A DNA stretch of 64,000 bases, from positions 1,240,001 to 1,304,000 of the forward strand of contig NZ_JANFLS010000001.1 in the NCBI RefSeq assembly GCF_024385465.1, given 5' to 3'. This DNA comes from Arthrobacter sp. zg-Y844. Its GTDB lineage: Bacteria; Actinomycetota; Actinomycetes; Actinomycetales; Micrococcaceae. The position numbers and the translations under genes are program-made. The notes below the pieces were generated by a model, which was not told where the DNA came from, did not search any database, and worked only from the letters and a program-made list of their open reading frames with translations. Below, in pieces: positions 18,041 through 27,279 of this stretch; position 1 is the first letter of the stretch, and every line of letters begins with the position of its first letter.

Positions 18041-19015
18041 ATGGGCCGACTGCGGCGAAGCAACTGCGAACATCCCGGCTACTCCCGCCGGCGCTGGGGC
18101 AAGGGATTCAGTTACCGGGATGTCCGCGGAAACGTCATCACCGACCGCACGGTCGTGGCGCGGATCCGCTCGCTGGCCATTCCGCCGGCCTGGACGGATG
18201 TCTGGATCAGCCCGTACGCCAACGGCCACATCCAGGCGACGGGAACCGACGCCGCCGGACGTAAGCAGTACATGTACCACCCGCAGTGGCGTGAAATGAA
18301 GGACCGGGAAAAATTCGACCGCGCCCTCGCGTTCGCCCAGTCCCTTCCGGCGGCCCGCCGCCTGATCACCAAGCACCTGCGCGCCGAAGGCTGCGGCTCG
18401 GAACGCGCCCTGGCCGCAGCCCTGCGGATTGTCGACGCCGGCGCGCTGCGCGTGGGCGGCACCCGGTACGCGGACGCCAACGGGTCCTACGGCACCACCA
18501 CCCTGCGGATCGAGCACGTGCGGCTGGACGGAACCGAAGTGCGTTTCGACTTCCCCGGCAAGAGCGGCCAGGAGTGGCACACCTCCATCAAGGACGCCGA
18601 CCTCGCGGCGGCCCTCGAACCGATGCTCCGCCGCCCGGACGCGGACACGGCCCTGGCCTACCTCGGCGCGGACGGCGCCTGGCACAGCGTCGATGCCGCC
18701 CAGCTCAATGCCTTCCTGAGGGAGGTCACGGGCGGAGAATTCAGCGCCAAGGACTTCCGCACCTGGCAGGCCACGGTGGTGGCGGCCATGTCCCTGGCCC
18801 GGATGGCGCCGGCAGCCGCTACCAACCGGGCGAAGCGGAAGGCCGTGGCAGCAACTGCACGCGACGTGGCGGAGCACCTGGGCAACACCCCGGCAATCGC
18901 CCGCAAGTCCTACATTGATCCCCGGGTGGTGGACCGTTTCTTCGACGGCCAGGTCATCCCCGTGACGGGGTTCTCCGCCTCGGAGACCGCAACCCGGAAC
19001 ATGCTCGAGAATTAA
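18041..19015 (+). CDS. DNA topoisomerase IB
   Basis: The 324-aa protein resembles poxvirus-type topoisomerase I: an N-terminal beta domain (VTDRTVVARIRSLAIPPAW-type segment, ~33-50), the KQYMYHPQWRE motif (~75-85), RVGGTRYADANGSYG (~142-156), and the catalytic Tyr291 in KSYIDPR. It relaxes supercoils through a 3'-phosphotyrosyl intermediate. ATG 18041 follows GAAAGGGA. It is a stand-alone gene, an accessory to the type IA enzyme expected elsewhere on the chromosome. Confidence 0.93.
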   Translation: MGRLRRSNCEHPGYSRRRWGKGFSYRDVRGNVITDRTVVARIRSLAIPPAWTDVWISPYANGHIQATGTDAAGRKQYMYHPQWREMKDREKFDRALAFAQSLPAARRLITKHLRAEGCGSERALAAALRIVDAGALRVGGTRYADANGSYGTTTLRIEHVRLDGTEVRFDFPGKSGQEWHTSIKDADLAAALEPMLRRPDADTALAYLGADGAWHSVDAAQLNAFLREVTGGEFSAKDFRTWQATVVAAMSLARMAPAAATNRAKRKAVAATARDVAEHLGNTPAIARKSYIDPRVVDRFFDGQVIPVTGFSASETATRNMLEN

Positions 19016-19110
19016 CCGGGTTTCCGCCGGGACCGGCAATAAGTATGCTGATGGAAGGCGCGCGCAGTATTGGCGCACTGGTCAACCACCCCAAGAAGGA
19101 AGGTGCCGGC

Positions 19111-19368
19111 ATGAGCGAGTACCCGAACGAACAAGAGCAGCTCAAGGACCCGAAGCCCAGCGGTGTTTCCACCAATGACGATAACTACCGCGGCGATGTC
19201 GGCGACCAGGGCAACGACATCCGCTTTGCCGAGGAAGAGGCACTGATCCGCGAGCAGTCCTCCCCCAGCGAGGACGAAGGCGAGTACACCGACAAAGACG
19301 GTGCCAGGACGGACAAGGGCCGCGAAGGCGGTTACACCGACTCCGAGGGCACCCAGGACGGCAAGTAA
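19111..19368 (+). CDS. Small acidic hydrophilic protein, hypothetical
   Basis: The 85-aa product is rich in Glu, Asp, Gly, Ser and Lys, with no hydrophobic segment and almost no aromatic core, so it is probably largely disordered. The C-terminal half repeats short EYTDKDG / GYTDSEG units. ATG 19111 has AGAAGGAAGG upstream, and a strong terminator follows. It may be a desiccation or stress hydrophilin, but that is only composition-based inference. Confidence 0.6.
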   Translation: MSEYPNEQEQLKDPKPSGVSTNDDNYRGDVGDQGNDIRFAEEEALIREQSSPSEDEGEYTDKDGARTDKGREGGYTDSEGTQDGK

Positions 19369-19381
19369 CGCCTTCCCCCGA

Positions 19382-19416
19382 AACGGCGCTGCACCCACCG
19401 GTGCGGCGCCGTTTTT
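19382..19416. terminator. Strong hairpin terminator between convergent genes
   Basis: A 14-bp stem (19382-19395 with 19400-19413, one G-T pair), CACC loop, then T tract to 19416. The stop codon of the minus-strand lipid kinase falls inside it, and the A-run at 19381-19383 gives a short T tract for that strand too, so it may work both ways. Confidence 0.8.
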
Positions 19417-20488
19417 ATGCCTCCGGCGGCAGGACGGGCGAGGGCGGCACCCGGACCAGCAGGGCGCCGGCATCCACCTCCACCGCGATGGTGGTGGCCG
19501 GACCGGTCAGGTCGCCGTCGAGCTGGGTCTGCGTGGGTTCCGCGACGGTCACCGTGACTTTCCGGACCCGGTGGTGGCGGATCACCGGCAGGTCCTTGGG
19601 GTAGCGCGTCATCACTTTGCCTGCCACCCAGGCCCAGCCCAGGACGCTGCGCGGGCTGATGATGACGACGTCCAGCAGTCCGTCATCCACCACGGCGTCG
19701 GGAATGAAATCGATGCCGGCGGGCAGGCGTCCGGTATTGGCCACCAGCACGCTGTGCACGTTCTGTGACTGCGCCGGACCGTCGTCCAGGCTGACGGTCA
19801 TCCGCGTGCGCCTCCCCGGCAGCAGCCGGACGCCGGCTTCGCTGTAGGCCAGCCAGCCCACCCGCTTCTTGAGTTCATCCCGGGTAGCGGCGATCACCTG
19901 GGCATCCAGGCCGATCCCGCCCATCACCAGGAACGCGTTGTGGGAACGCCCGCCGGTGGAGGCATCTTCGAGCACAATGTCCGCCATGTCGATCCGCCGC
20001 ACGTCCCCGTGCAGGGCGTTACGGATGTTTCCCGCCAGGTCCGCCACCGAGATATCCAGGTTCCGTGCCAGCAGGTTGCCGGTGCCCAGCGGGATCAGGC
20101 CCAACGCTGCACCGGAATGCGCCACCGCGCGGGAGACTTCGCGGATGGTGCCGTCGCCGCCCGCGGCGAGGACGACGTCGGCCCCGGACTCCAGCGCCTG
20201 CAGCGCCTGGAGATAGCCCGGGCTGTCCACGGTGGTTTCCAGGATCAGCGGCGGATCCCAGCCCGCCAGCTCGCAGGAAGCCCTCAGCAGCTTCTCGGCG
20301 TCTGCAGCAAGCGCCTTGATCGGGTTGACGACCATCGCCACCCGCTGGTGGGCCGCTCCGCGCGGGGCGAACACCGCCGCGTCCGCTGCCGCCTGCCTCC
20401 TGCTTCGGGTGCCGGCAATGGCCCAGGTTGCGGCGGAGGCCAACAGGGCGGCGATGAGGACAAGGAGGAGGGTAATTTCAACGGGCAT
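19415..20488 (-). CDS. Diacylglycerol kinase-family lipid kinase
   Basis: The 357-aa product has one N-terminal membrane helix (~5-27), then a DAGK catalytic domain with VVNPIK (~55) and the nucleotide-binding AAGGDGTIREV motif (~107-117), followed by LGLIPLGTGNLLARNL. Members phosphorylate diacylglycerol or related lipids such as sphingoid bases. ATG 20488 (MPVEIT) is preceded by GGGAGG and a TATTCT -10-like sequence. It is divergent from serS by 67 bases. The exact lipid is not determined. Confidence 0.88.
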   Translation of the reverse strand: MPVEITLLLVLIAALLASAATWAIAGTRSRRQAAADAAVFAPRGAAHQRVAMVVNPIKALAADAEKLLRASCELAGWDPPLILETTVDSPGYLQALQALESGADVVLAAGGDGTIREVSRAVAHSGAALGLIPLGTGNLLARNLDISVADLAGNIRNALHGDVRRIDMADIVLEDASTGGRSHNAFLVMGGIGLDAQVIAATRDELKKRVGWLAYSEAGVRLLPGRRTRMTVSLDDGPAQSQNVHSVLVANTGRLPAGIDFIPDAVVDDGLLDVVIISPRSVLGWAWVAGKVMTRYPKDLPVIRHHRVRKVTVTVAEPTQTQLDGDLTGPATTIAVEVDAGALLVRVPPSPVLPPEA

Positions 20489-20543
20489 GATGCCTCCCAG
20501 AATAGCCGCCGCCCCGCAAAGCCAAGGCCGGGCGGGTTTTGGG

Positions 20544-20549
20544 TACTCT
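20544..20549 (+). promoter_or_regulatory. -10 element of probable leaderless serS promoter
   Basis: TACTCT lies exactly six bases before the GTG at 20556, the spacing expected for a leaderless transcript. There is no Shine-Dalgarno sequence in the short interval. No clear -35. Confidence 0.45.
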
Positions 20550-20555
20550 TGAGAC

Positions 20556-21830
20556 GTGATCGATGTAAATGAGCTCCGCGAAAACCCCGAAAAATTCCGA
20601 GCCTCGCAGCGCGCCCGGCTGGCCGACGAGAGCCTTGTGGACGCGATCATTTCCGCTGACGCTTCCCGCCGCGACGCCCGGACCCGCTACGAGACCCTGC
20701 GTGCCGAGCAGAACGCCTTCGGCAAGCGCGTCGCCGCCGCGAAGGGCGAAGAGAAGCAGGCCCTCTTGGCCGAGGTGAAGGAACTGGCTGCCGCGGTGAA
20801 GGCCGCCGGCGCCGAAGCCGACGCCATCCAGGCGGAGTCCGATGCGCTGCTGCGCCGGATCCCCAACCTGGTGTCCGACGGCGTTCCCACCGGAGGCGAG
20901 GACGATTTCGAGGTCCTCAAGACCGTCGGCAACCCCCGCGACTTTGAGGCCGAGGGCTTCAAGCCCCGCGACCACCTGGAAATCGGCGAGCTGCTCGGCG
21001 CCATCGACATGGAACGCGGCGCCAAGGTCTCCGGCTCCCGTTTCTACTTCCTGCGCGGCGTCGGTGCCCGCCTGGAACTGGCACTGCTGAACATGGCCAT
21101 GGACCAGGCGGTGAAGGCCGGATTCGTCCCGATGATCACCCCCACCCTGGTCCGCCCCGAGACGATGCAGGGCACCGGTTTCGACGTGGCGCACGACGCC
21201 GAGATCTACCGCCTGGCCGAAGACGACCTGTACCTGGTGGGCACGTCAGAGGTGCCGCTGGCCGGCTACCACGCCGACGAAATCCTTGAGCTGGACGGCG
21301 GACCGGTCCGCTACGCCGGCTGGTCCTCCTGCTACCGCCGCGAAGCCGGTTCGCACGGCAAGGACACCCGCGGCATCATCCGCGTCCACCAGTTCAACAA
21401 GGTGGAAATGTTTGTCTACACCCGGCCGGAGGACGCGGCGGAAGAGCACCGCCGGCTGCTGGCGTGGGAAGAGGAAATGCTGGCCAAGGTCGAACTGCCC
21501 TACCGGGTCATCGACACGGCGGCCGGCGATCTGGGCATGTCGGCGGCGCGGAAGTTCGACTGCGAGGCCTGGGTTCCCACCCAGAATGCCTACCGCGAGC
21601 TGACGTCCACCTCCAACTGCACCACCTTCCAGGCCCGGCGCCTGAACATCCGCGAACGCCAGGCCGAGGGCAAGGGCACCCGCGCGGTCGCCACCCTGAA
21701 CGGAACGCTGGCCACCACCCGATGGATCGTCGCCATCCTGGAACACCACCAGAACCCGGACGGCTCGGTTAATGTCCCGGCTGCGCTTCAGCCGTACCTG
21801 GGCGGCCTGGAAGTCCTTCCGGTCCTCTAG
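20556..21830 (+). CDS. serS: Seryl-tRNA synthetase
   Basis: The 424-aa protein has the N-terminal antiparallel coiled-coil arm (~30-100, rich in Ala/Glu/Lys) and the class II core: motif 1 region [13 protein letters not shown], motif 2 with [23 protein letters not shown], and the C-terminal motif 3 region with Thr-rich NGT. It charges tRNA-Ser, and tRNA-Sec if present. The GTG at 20556 is chosen because [11 protein letters not shown] is the conserved opening and a TANNNT element lies six bases upstream. Monocistronic, ending at a clear terminator. Confidence 0.96.
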   Translation: MIDVNELRENPEKFRASQRARLADESLVDAIISADASRRDARTRYETLRAEQNAFGKRVAAAKGEEKQALLAEVKELAAAVKAAGAEADAIQAESDALLRRIPNLVSDGVPTGGEDDFEVLKTVGNPRDFEAEGFKPRDHLEIGELLGAIDMERGAKVSGSRFYFLRGVGARLELALLNMAMDQAVKAGFVPMITPTLVRPETMQGTGFDVAHDAEIYRLAEDDLYLVGTSEVPLAGYHADEILELDGGPVRYAGWSSCYRREAGSHGKDTRGIIRVHQFNKVEMFVYTRPEDAAEEHRRLLAWEEEMLAKVELPYRVIDTAAGDLGMSAARKFDCEAWVPTQNAYRELTSTSNCTTFQARRLNIRERQAEGKGTRAVATLNGTLATTRWIVAILEHHQNPDGSVNVPAALQPYLGGLEVLPVL

Positions 21831-21843
21831 CTCCTTCCCAAGC

Positions 21844-21886
21844 CGGCGGGACCGATGGGCACTGCCCTTCGGTCCCGCCGTCTTTT
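21844..21886 (+). terminator. Rho-independent terminator after serS
   Basis: A 12-bp outer stem (21844-21855 with 21869-21880) encloses a further 5-bp GGGCA/TGCCC helix; TCTTTT follows at 21881-21886. Confidence 0.85.
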
Positions 21887-21971
21887 GCCCAGGCACGCAA
21901 CCGCCGTCCGGCGGTACGTCCTGTGTCGGCTGTCCTAGCCGCCTTCCTTACCCATCTGCTTAGATAAAACG

Positions 21972-22817
21972 ATGACAACTTTGAGTACCGCTGGCATCGA
22001 AGACCAGCGAACCCCTGACAAGCGGCACCTGGTGGCCCTCGACGTAGACGGAACCCTCGTGGACCACGACGGGCACATGTCCCCGGGCGTGCGCGGGGCC
22101 GCACGAAAGGCCCTGGCGGCAGGGCACCACCTGGTGGTGGCCACCGGCAGGTCTTACGGGGCCGCGTTGCCCATCCTCGAACTCCTGGGCCTGACCCGGG
22201 GATACTGCGTGTGCTCCAACGGTGCCGTGACCCTGCGCCTGGACCCCTCCCTCGAAGACGGCTACGAAGTAATGGACCGTGTGGTCTTCGACCCGAAACC
22301 GGCACTGGCCGCGCTGCGGGCGAAGCTTCCAACTGCAAAGTTCGCCCTGGAGGACGCTGAAGGGCGCTTCCTGTCCACCGAGCGATTCCAGGACGCCAGC
22401 TTCGGCGCCGAAGCCCTCGCCGTGGACTTCGAATCGATGCTGGAGGCACAGGCCGTACGCGTGGTGGTCTTCAGCACCGACAGCACCGCGGAGGAATTCG
22501 GCGAAGCGGTGGAGGCGATCGGCCTGCACGGCGTGACGTACTCGGTGGGCTGGACTGCCTGGCTGGATATCGCCGCGTCCGGTGTCACCAAGGCCAGCGC
22601 GCTGGAACTGGTCCGCCGCCGGCTGGAGGTCGATCCGACGCTGACCATTGCCCTGGGCGACGGCCGCAACGACATTGAGATGCTGGACTGGGCCGCCCGC
22701 GGAGTGGCCATGGGGCAGGCGCCGGACGAGGTCCTGGCAGCAGCCTCCGAGGTCACCGGCACGGTCTACGAGGACGGTGCGGCGAGCGTGCTGTCCAGCG
22801 TGCTGGACGAGTCCTAG
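21972..22817 (+). CDS. HAD-superfamily hydrolase, Cof type
   Basis: The 281-aa protein shows HAD motif I LDVDGTLVDHDG (~23-34), motif II ATGRS (~57), a C2B-type cap, motif III Lys in GVTKASAL, and motif IV GDGRNDIEML. Cof-type phosphatases dephosphorylate sugar phosphates, FMN or cofactors; the substrate cannot be assigned. The ATG at 21972 is close behind a TAGATA sequence, so the transcript may have little or no leader. It lies downstream of serS but beyond its terminator. Confidence 0.9.
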   Translation: MTTLSTAGIEDQRTPDKRHLVALDVDGTLVDHDGHMSPGVRGAARKALAAGHHLVVATGRSYGAALPILELLGLTRGYCVCSNGAVTLRLDPSLEDGYEVMDRVVFDPKPALAALRAKLPTAKFALEDAEGRFLSTERFQDASFGAEALAVDFESMLEAQAVRVVVFSTDSTAEEFGEAVEAIGLHGVTYSVGWTAWLDIAASGVTKASALELVRRRLEVDPTLTIALGDGRNDIEMLDWAARGVAMGQAPDEVLAAASEVTGTVYEDGAASVLSSVLDES

Positions 22818-22818
22818 C

Positions 22819-23454
22819 TCACGCCCGGTAGGGGAGCGCGGCCGGCGGAAGCGACGCCGGGCCGTAGACCAGTCCCAGCAGCCGCGCGGCGGCCGGACGG
22901 GTGGCCCATTCTTCACTCCAGTGGGACCGGACCACCGCCTTGCTCACGGCCTGCGCGGTGATCCCCAGCTCCTGGGCTACGAATTTCTGCTGCCCGCGCG
23001 CTCCCGGGGTCATGAGGTCCAGCACCTTCCACTCGGCCTCGGACCGGGCGGCCACAATCAGGCCCAGCAGGCGCAGCACGGCTTCCGCCTCCGCCGCCAG
23101 CTCCGCATCCGGCCCCTCCACCGCCAGCGGCACACGGTCGCCGGCGCGCTGGGCACGCTCCACGGCACGCCGCGAGTAGACCAGTCCGAAGCCCCGTGCG
23201 TCCATCAGATCCTCGGGCAGGGGAACCTGGAGCTCGCCGACACCCACCCCTACATGCCAGCGGCGCTGCCGGACCGCTGTCAGCGCGGCTTCCACCGCGG
23301 TGGCTGCATCCGTCAGCACCCCCTGGGCTTCGTCGCCGACGGTGCGCTGGAAGGGAACGGCAGCAGGCAGATGCCGAAGGGAGCGGATCAGGCCCGGAAC
23401 CAGGTCCCCGACCTCGCGGGAGTCCCGCTGGTTGATGGTCAGCACAAAATGCAT
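22819..23454 (-). CDS. SatD-like protein with C-terminal helix-turn-helix
   Basis: The 211-aa product has an N-terminal domain resembling the SatD family: VPFQRTVGDEAQGVL (~33-47), then HVGVGVGELQVPLP and a GFGLVYSRRAVERA stretch. The C-terminal third (~145-190) looks like a winged or simple HTH (KFVAQELGITAQAVSKAVVRS). SatD-type proteins are poorly characterised. A fused HTH suggests a DNA-binding regulator with a ligand-sensing domain. It is divergent from the small membrane protein at 23530 by 75 bases, a plausible regulated target. Function inferred. Confidence 0.7.
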   Translation of the reverse strand: MHFVLTINQRDSREVGDLVPGLIRSLRHLPAAVPFQRTVGDEAQGVLTDAATAVEAALTAVRQRRWHVGVGVGELQVPLPEDLMDARGFGLVYSRRAVERAQRAGDRVPLAVEGPDAELAAEAEAVLRLLGLIVAARSEAEWKVLDLMTPGARGQQKFVAQELGITAQAVSKAVVRSHWSEEWATRPAAARLLGLVYGPASLPPAALPYRA

Positions 23455-23516
23455 GGCATCAGCATGTCAGATTTCCGGGGAAAACAACCGAATCCGGTTG
23501 TGGCGCGCCCTAGCGG

Positions 23517-23522
23517 TAGAGT
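23517..23522 (+). promoter_or_regulatory. -10 element, probable leaderless promoter
   Basis: TAGAGT ends seven bases before ATG 23530 with no Shine-Dalgarno sequence between. This decides the start of the small membrane protein. Confidence 0.4.
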
Positions 23523-23529
23523 CGGGCGC

Positions 23530-23742
23530 ATGACCAGCCAAGACCAAGCGCCCAGCCCGGATCGCCGCCCGCTGCTTCGCCTGCTGTTCGGAGCGGGCGT
23601 TGTCCTCCTGGGCGCGTGGGCGGCATGGCTGACGTCCAGCTGGATTGTCCTTGCGGCAGCCGTACTGGTGGCGGTTGTCCCGGCCAGGACCCACGCGGGA
23701 GACCTGCGCGCCTGGGCACGGCGCAAGGCACGCGGCAACTGA
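23530..23742 (+). CDS. Small membrane protein, hypothetical
   Basis: The 70-aa product has a short hydrophilic N-terminus, two hydrophobic stretches (~18-35, ~38-50), then a basic tail (RAWARRKARG). The frame is open far upstream, but ATG 23530 follows a TAGAGT promoter-like element and removes the overlap with the divergent regulator. Downstream, 23764-23797 can form a hairpin but lacks a T tract. No family recognised. Confidence 0.55.
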   Translation: MTSQDQAPSPDRRPLLRLLFGAGVVLLGAWAAWLTSSWIVLAAAVLVAVVPARTHAGDLRAWARRKARGN

Positions 23743-23823
23743 CATTGCCGGGTTAAACGCCGACGGCGGCCACCCCCGCGAAGGGTGCAGCCGCCGTCGT
23801 ACCGGCAGGGCCGGTAGGAAGAA

Positions 23824-24384
23824 CTAGTTGTTGACGGGGTTGGCGTCGACGTCGCGGCCCTGGGCCTCGTCCTCTTCGTGGCCTTCGCCGTGTGCCTTGA
23901 AGCGCTCCAGGGAGGCCCTGACCTCGGCTTCGGCGTCTTCGCGGCCGGCCCAGTCAGCGGCTTCAACCCACTTGCCCGGCTCGAGGTCCTTGTACTTCGT
24001 GAAGAAGTGCTTGATCTCGTCGAGCAGGAAGTCGGAGACGTCCGAGAGGTCCTGGATGTGGTTGAAGCGCGGGTCCACGGGAACGCAGAGAACCTTGGCG
24101 TCTCCGCCGCCGTCATCAACCATGTTGAACACGCCGATGGGGCGGGATTCCACCAGAACGCCGGGCATCAGGTCGAAGTCCTGCAGCATTACCAGCGCGT
24201 CCAGGGGATCGCCGTCCTCACCGAGGGTGTTCTCGAAGTACCCGTAGTGGGTGGGGTAGGCCATGGACGTGAACAGGACCCGGTCCAGGCGGAGGCGGTG
24301 GGTTTCGTGGTCAATTTCGTACTTGACCCGGGATCCCTTGGGGATCTCGATGGTGACGTCGAGCGTCATGGGCGTTTCGGACAT
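23824..24384 (-). CDS. ppa: Inorganic pyrophosphatase
   Basis: The 186-aa family I soluble pyrophosphatase has the signature DGDPLDALV with its metal-binding Asp residues (~57-65), [14 protein letters not shown] near the N-terminus and the GYFENT loop. It hydrolyses pyrophosphate to phosphate, driving biosynthetic reactions. The C-terminus carries an extra acidic tail ([10 protein letters not shown]..., ~165-186) beyond the compact core. ATG 24384 gives [10 protein letters not shown]; the upstream Shine-Dalgarno region contains GAGGAG. It is divergent from dacB. Confidence 0.95.
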   Translation of the reverse strand: MSETPMTLDVTIEIPKGSRVKYEIDHETHRLRLDRVLFTSMAYPTHYGYFENTLGEDGDPLDALVMLQDFDLMPGVLVESRPIGVFNMVDDGGGDAKVLCVPVDPRFNHIQDLSDVSDFLLDEIKHFFTKYKDLEPGKWVEAADWAGREDAEAEVRASLERFKAHGEGHEEDEAQGRDVDANPVNN

Positions 24385-24587
24385 TGCGACTCCTCACTGG
24401 CGTGGCCCGCGGAGGAACCACTGGAAAGATTTGGCTGGCGATCATGCGCCGGCATGCCCCGCGACCGGAAAGATGGGGGCGGGCGCCGGCGTCGGTCTAG
24501 TCTTAAAGATATATGTCCTGTGCACAGAACGTGTGCAGGGCCGGAACGGGCCGGGTAAGCCGGCGGAAAAGAAAGAGTCGGTGGGAC

Positions 24588-26021
24588 ATGTCTCGGATGT
24601 TCTCCGGCACTCTGCTGGCCCTGGCCTTCGCAGTGCTGCTGGTTCCGCTGGCCTGCTATGCCCTCCCGCCGGTTGCCCAGTCCTTGACCGAACCGCGGCT
24701 GCAGCGCGCCGAGGTGGTTCCGCGCTACCAGCAGGCACCCGTGAAGCTCACGGACAGGGCGCTGGTGTCTGCTCCGAAGGTGTCGGACCCGATGCCGGAT
24801 GCGGAGCAGTTGGGGCGCCTGCTGGACGCAGAACTGGCCGTGGACGGCAGCGGCACCTTCTCCGCTGTGGTGCAGGACGTGCTCACCGGCACGGTGCTTT
24901 ATGAGCGCGACGGCGCCGCCGGGCTGGCCCCCGCCTCAAGCCTCAAGGTCCTGACTGCCGCCGCGGCTCTGTCCGCGATGGACGGCGGGACACGCTTTCC
25001 CACCACCGCACTGCCGGGAGAGGACCCCGGCACGGTGGTCCTGCGCGGAGGCGGCGATGTGCTGCTCACCGCTGGAGAGTCGGATCCCGATTCCGTGGCG
25101 GGCCACGCCGGGCTGGCCACCCTGGCCGAAAAGACCGCCGCGGCGCTTGCCGACAAGGAAACCGCAGGCCCAGTGAAGGTGCTGGTCGATGATTCGCTGT
25201 TCACCGGCCCGGCGCTCTCGGACGCGTGGGGGGAAGCCGACGTCGCGGCCGGGGAGATCGCCCCGATCCATTCCCTTGCGGTGAGCTCGGCGTGGGCAGA
25301 GGAGGGCACCGGGCCTGGGCCCCGCGTCGACGACGCCGCCCTGTCCGCCGGTGAGTCCTACCGCGCCGCGCTGGCTGCCGCCCTGGCACCCAAGGGCATC
25401 GACGTCGAGCTGTCTGTTGAACGCGGCGCCGCTCCGGCAGATGCTGTTGCCCTCGCCGAGGTCCGTTCCGCACCGCTGGCCGAACAGGTCGACTACATGC
25501 TGCTGAACTCGGACAACTACCTGGCGGAGGTACTGGCCCGGCTCAGCGCCGCTGCGACGGACCGGGAGGCATCCTTTGCCGGGGGAATCGAAACCGTTGT
25601 CGCCGAAGTGACCGCCCTTGGCGTGGACACCGGAGCAATGGTGCTCGGGGATACCAGCGGCCTGTCCGGTGAAACCTCAGTGTCCGCCTCGCAGTTGAAC
25701 TCGCTGATGCGGATCCTCCTCACCAGCACCAGCACCGACCCCGATTTGCGCGCTGTGGCGGGCGGGCTGCCCGTTGCGGCCCTGAGCGGAACGCTGGCCG
25801 GGCGGTATGACGAGACCGCCGATTCCGGAGCGGCGGGAATTGTGCGGGCCAAGACGGGAACCCTGCTGGCGGTCACCGCGCTGACCGGGTACGCCGCCGA
25901 CGCCGACGGCCGGGTATTGGCCTTCACCTTCATAGCCAGCGGCCTGGACGGAAACACCCAGCAGGCACGGGACGCGGTGGATTCCGCCGCCGCGGTGCTG
26001 GCCGGATGCGGCTGCCGCTGA
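24588..26021 (+). CDS. dacB: D-alanyl-D-alanine carboxypeptidase / PBP4 (peptidase S13)
   Basis: The 477-aa protein has an N-terminal membrane/signal segment (~7-28), then the penicillin-binding motifs in order: SSLK with nucleophile Ser117, SDN in LLNSDNYLAE, and KTG in RAKTGTL. It is an extracytoplasmic DD-carboxypeptidase/endopeptidase that trims peptidoglycan peptides. ATG 24588 (MSRMFSG) is placed to start at the signal segment. It begins the long plus-strand run; the next gene starts ~70 bases later. Likely secreted or membrane-anchored. Confidence 0.92.
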   Translation: MSRMFSGTLLALAFAVLLVPLACYALPPVAQSLTEPRLQRAEVVPRYQQAPVKLTDRALVSAPKVSDPMPDAEQLGRLLDAELAVDGSGTFSAVVQDVLTGTVLYERDGAAGLAPASSLKVLTAAAALSAMDGGTRFPTTALPGEDPGTVVLRGGGDVLLTAGESDPDSVAGHAGLATLAEKTAAALADKETAGPVKVLVDDSLFTGPALSDAWGEADVAAGEIAPIHSLAVSSAWAEEGTGPGPRVDDAALSAGESYRAALAAALAPKGIDVELSVERGAAPADAVALAEVRSAPLAEQVDYMLLNSDNYLAEVLARLSAAATDREASFAGGIETVVAEVTALGVDTGAMVLGDTSGLSGETSVSASQLNSLMRILLTSTSTDPDLRAVAGGLPVAALSGTLAGRYDETADSGAAGIVRAKTGTLLAVTALTGYAADADGRVLAFTFIASGLDGNTQQARDAVDSAAAVLAGCGCR

Positions 26022-26088
26022 CGAAGCAAGGACGGTTCCTTCCCCCGAGGTGGTGTGGTGCCGGAAGCCAATGTGGTCGAATGGAGCA

Positions 26089-27273
26089 ATGGAGAGCAAC
26101 GAGCGAAGCCGTCCGACCCCCGTCCCCGCGCCTTCCGCCCCTGCAGGGCAAAATACCGACGCCCACCCGTCTGCCGGCGGGGCGCCGTCCCTGGTGAACT
26201 GGGACCTGGCCGCTTCCACCGCTGCGGCCATGGTGGCGCCCGGACCGAAGATGTCCGCCCGCGAGATCCGCGACGCGGTGGCGGACCTGCGGGCCGCCGC
26301 CGACGCCTCCGTTGCGCACGTCCACCGCATCACCGGCCTGGACGCCGCCCGGGACCTGCGGGATTCGGACGTGCTGATTGTGGACCGGGCATCCTGGGCC
26401 CGCGCCAACTCGCAGAGCTTCTCGGTGCTGATGGGCCCGGCCCTGCAGCACCTGGCCGAAACCCGGCCGGAACAGCTGGCCGCCGCCAACACCGCACTGG
26501 GCGGAACCATGACCGGCGCGCAGCTGGGCACTATCCTCGCCTTCCTCTCGAGCAAGGTCCTGGGCCAGTACGATCCCTTCGCCGCGCTGGGCGGTGTCGG
26601 CAAACCCGGCGGGCGGCTGCTGCTGGTGGCCCCGAACATCGTCACGCTGGAACGCGAACTGAACGTGGAACCCGCCGACTTCCGCCTCTGGGTCTGCCTG
26701 CACGAGCAGACGCACCGGGTGCAGTTCGCCGCCGCTCCCTGGCTGCGCGGGCACATGCTGGAGCAGATCAGCCAGCTCTCCAACGGCATGATGGACAAGG
26801 CGCAGACCATTTCCGAGCGGCTGGGCTCCGCCGTGAAGGCGCTGGCAGCACCCAAGGGCGGCGTGGACGCCGACGGCGTGCCGCACAAGTCCGTGGACCT
26901 GCTCTCCCTGCTGCAGGATCCGGAGGACAAGGAACGCCTCTCGCACCTGACGGCCGTGATGTCGCTTCTGGAAGGCCACGCGAACGTGGTGATGGACGCC
27001 GTGGATGCGAGCATCGTGCCCAGCGTCAAGACCATCCGGCAGCGGTTCAACAACCGCGGCGCCAAGCGCACCTGGATTGACCGCTTCTTCCGCCAGATCA
27101 TGGGGTTGGATGCCAAGATGCGCCAGTACAGCGACGGCGCGCGCTTTGTCCGCGCCGTCACCGACCGGGTGGGCATGGAAGGCTTCAACCGGGTGTGGGA
27201 GCGCCCCGAAAACCTCCCGACCGAAGCGGAGATCCACTCCGCAGACCTATGGATTGCCCGGATGGGACTGTAA
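26089..27273 (+). CDS. Zinc-dependent metalloprotease, DUF2342 family
   Basis: The ~394-aa product has a zincin motif HEQTH (205-209) in WVCLHEQTHRVQF and a distal Glu in LLEGHANVVMDAV as likely third ligand. It matches the actinobacterial DUF2342 family, sometimes labelled coenzyme F420-associated, whose substrates are unknown. The first ~35 residues are Pro/Ser/Ala-rich. The start is uncertain: ATG 26089 or ATG 26071 in the same frame, both with poor ribosome-site spacing. It sits between dacB and tilS, a common actinobacterial order. Confidence 0.85.
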   Translation: MESNERSRPTPVPAPSAPAGQNTDAHPSAGGAPSLVNWDLAASTAAAMVAPGPKMSAREIRDAVADLRAAADASVAHVHRITGLDAARDLRDSDVLIVDRASWARANSQSFSVLMGPALQHLAETRPEQLAAANTALGGTMTGAQLGTILAFLSSKVLGQYDPFAALGGVGKPGGRLLLVAPNIVTLERELNVEPADFRLWVCLHEQTHRVQFAAAPWLRGHMLEQISQLSNGMMDKAQTISERLGSAVKALAAPKGGVDADGVPHKSVDLLSLLQDPEDKERLSHLTAVMSLLEGHANVVMDAVDASIVPSVKTIRQRFNNRGAKRTWIDRFFRQIMGLDAKMRQYSDGARFVRAVTDRVGMEGFNRVWERPENLPTEAEIHSADLWIARMGL

Positions 27274-27279
27274 CCGCAC

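Noticed and set aside
23761-23800. Terminator between the 70-aa membrane protein and ppa
   Set aside because: The GACGGCGGC/GCCGCCGTC arms pair, but neither strand has a T tract, so it was not listed as a terminator.
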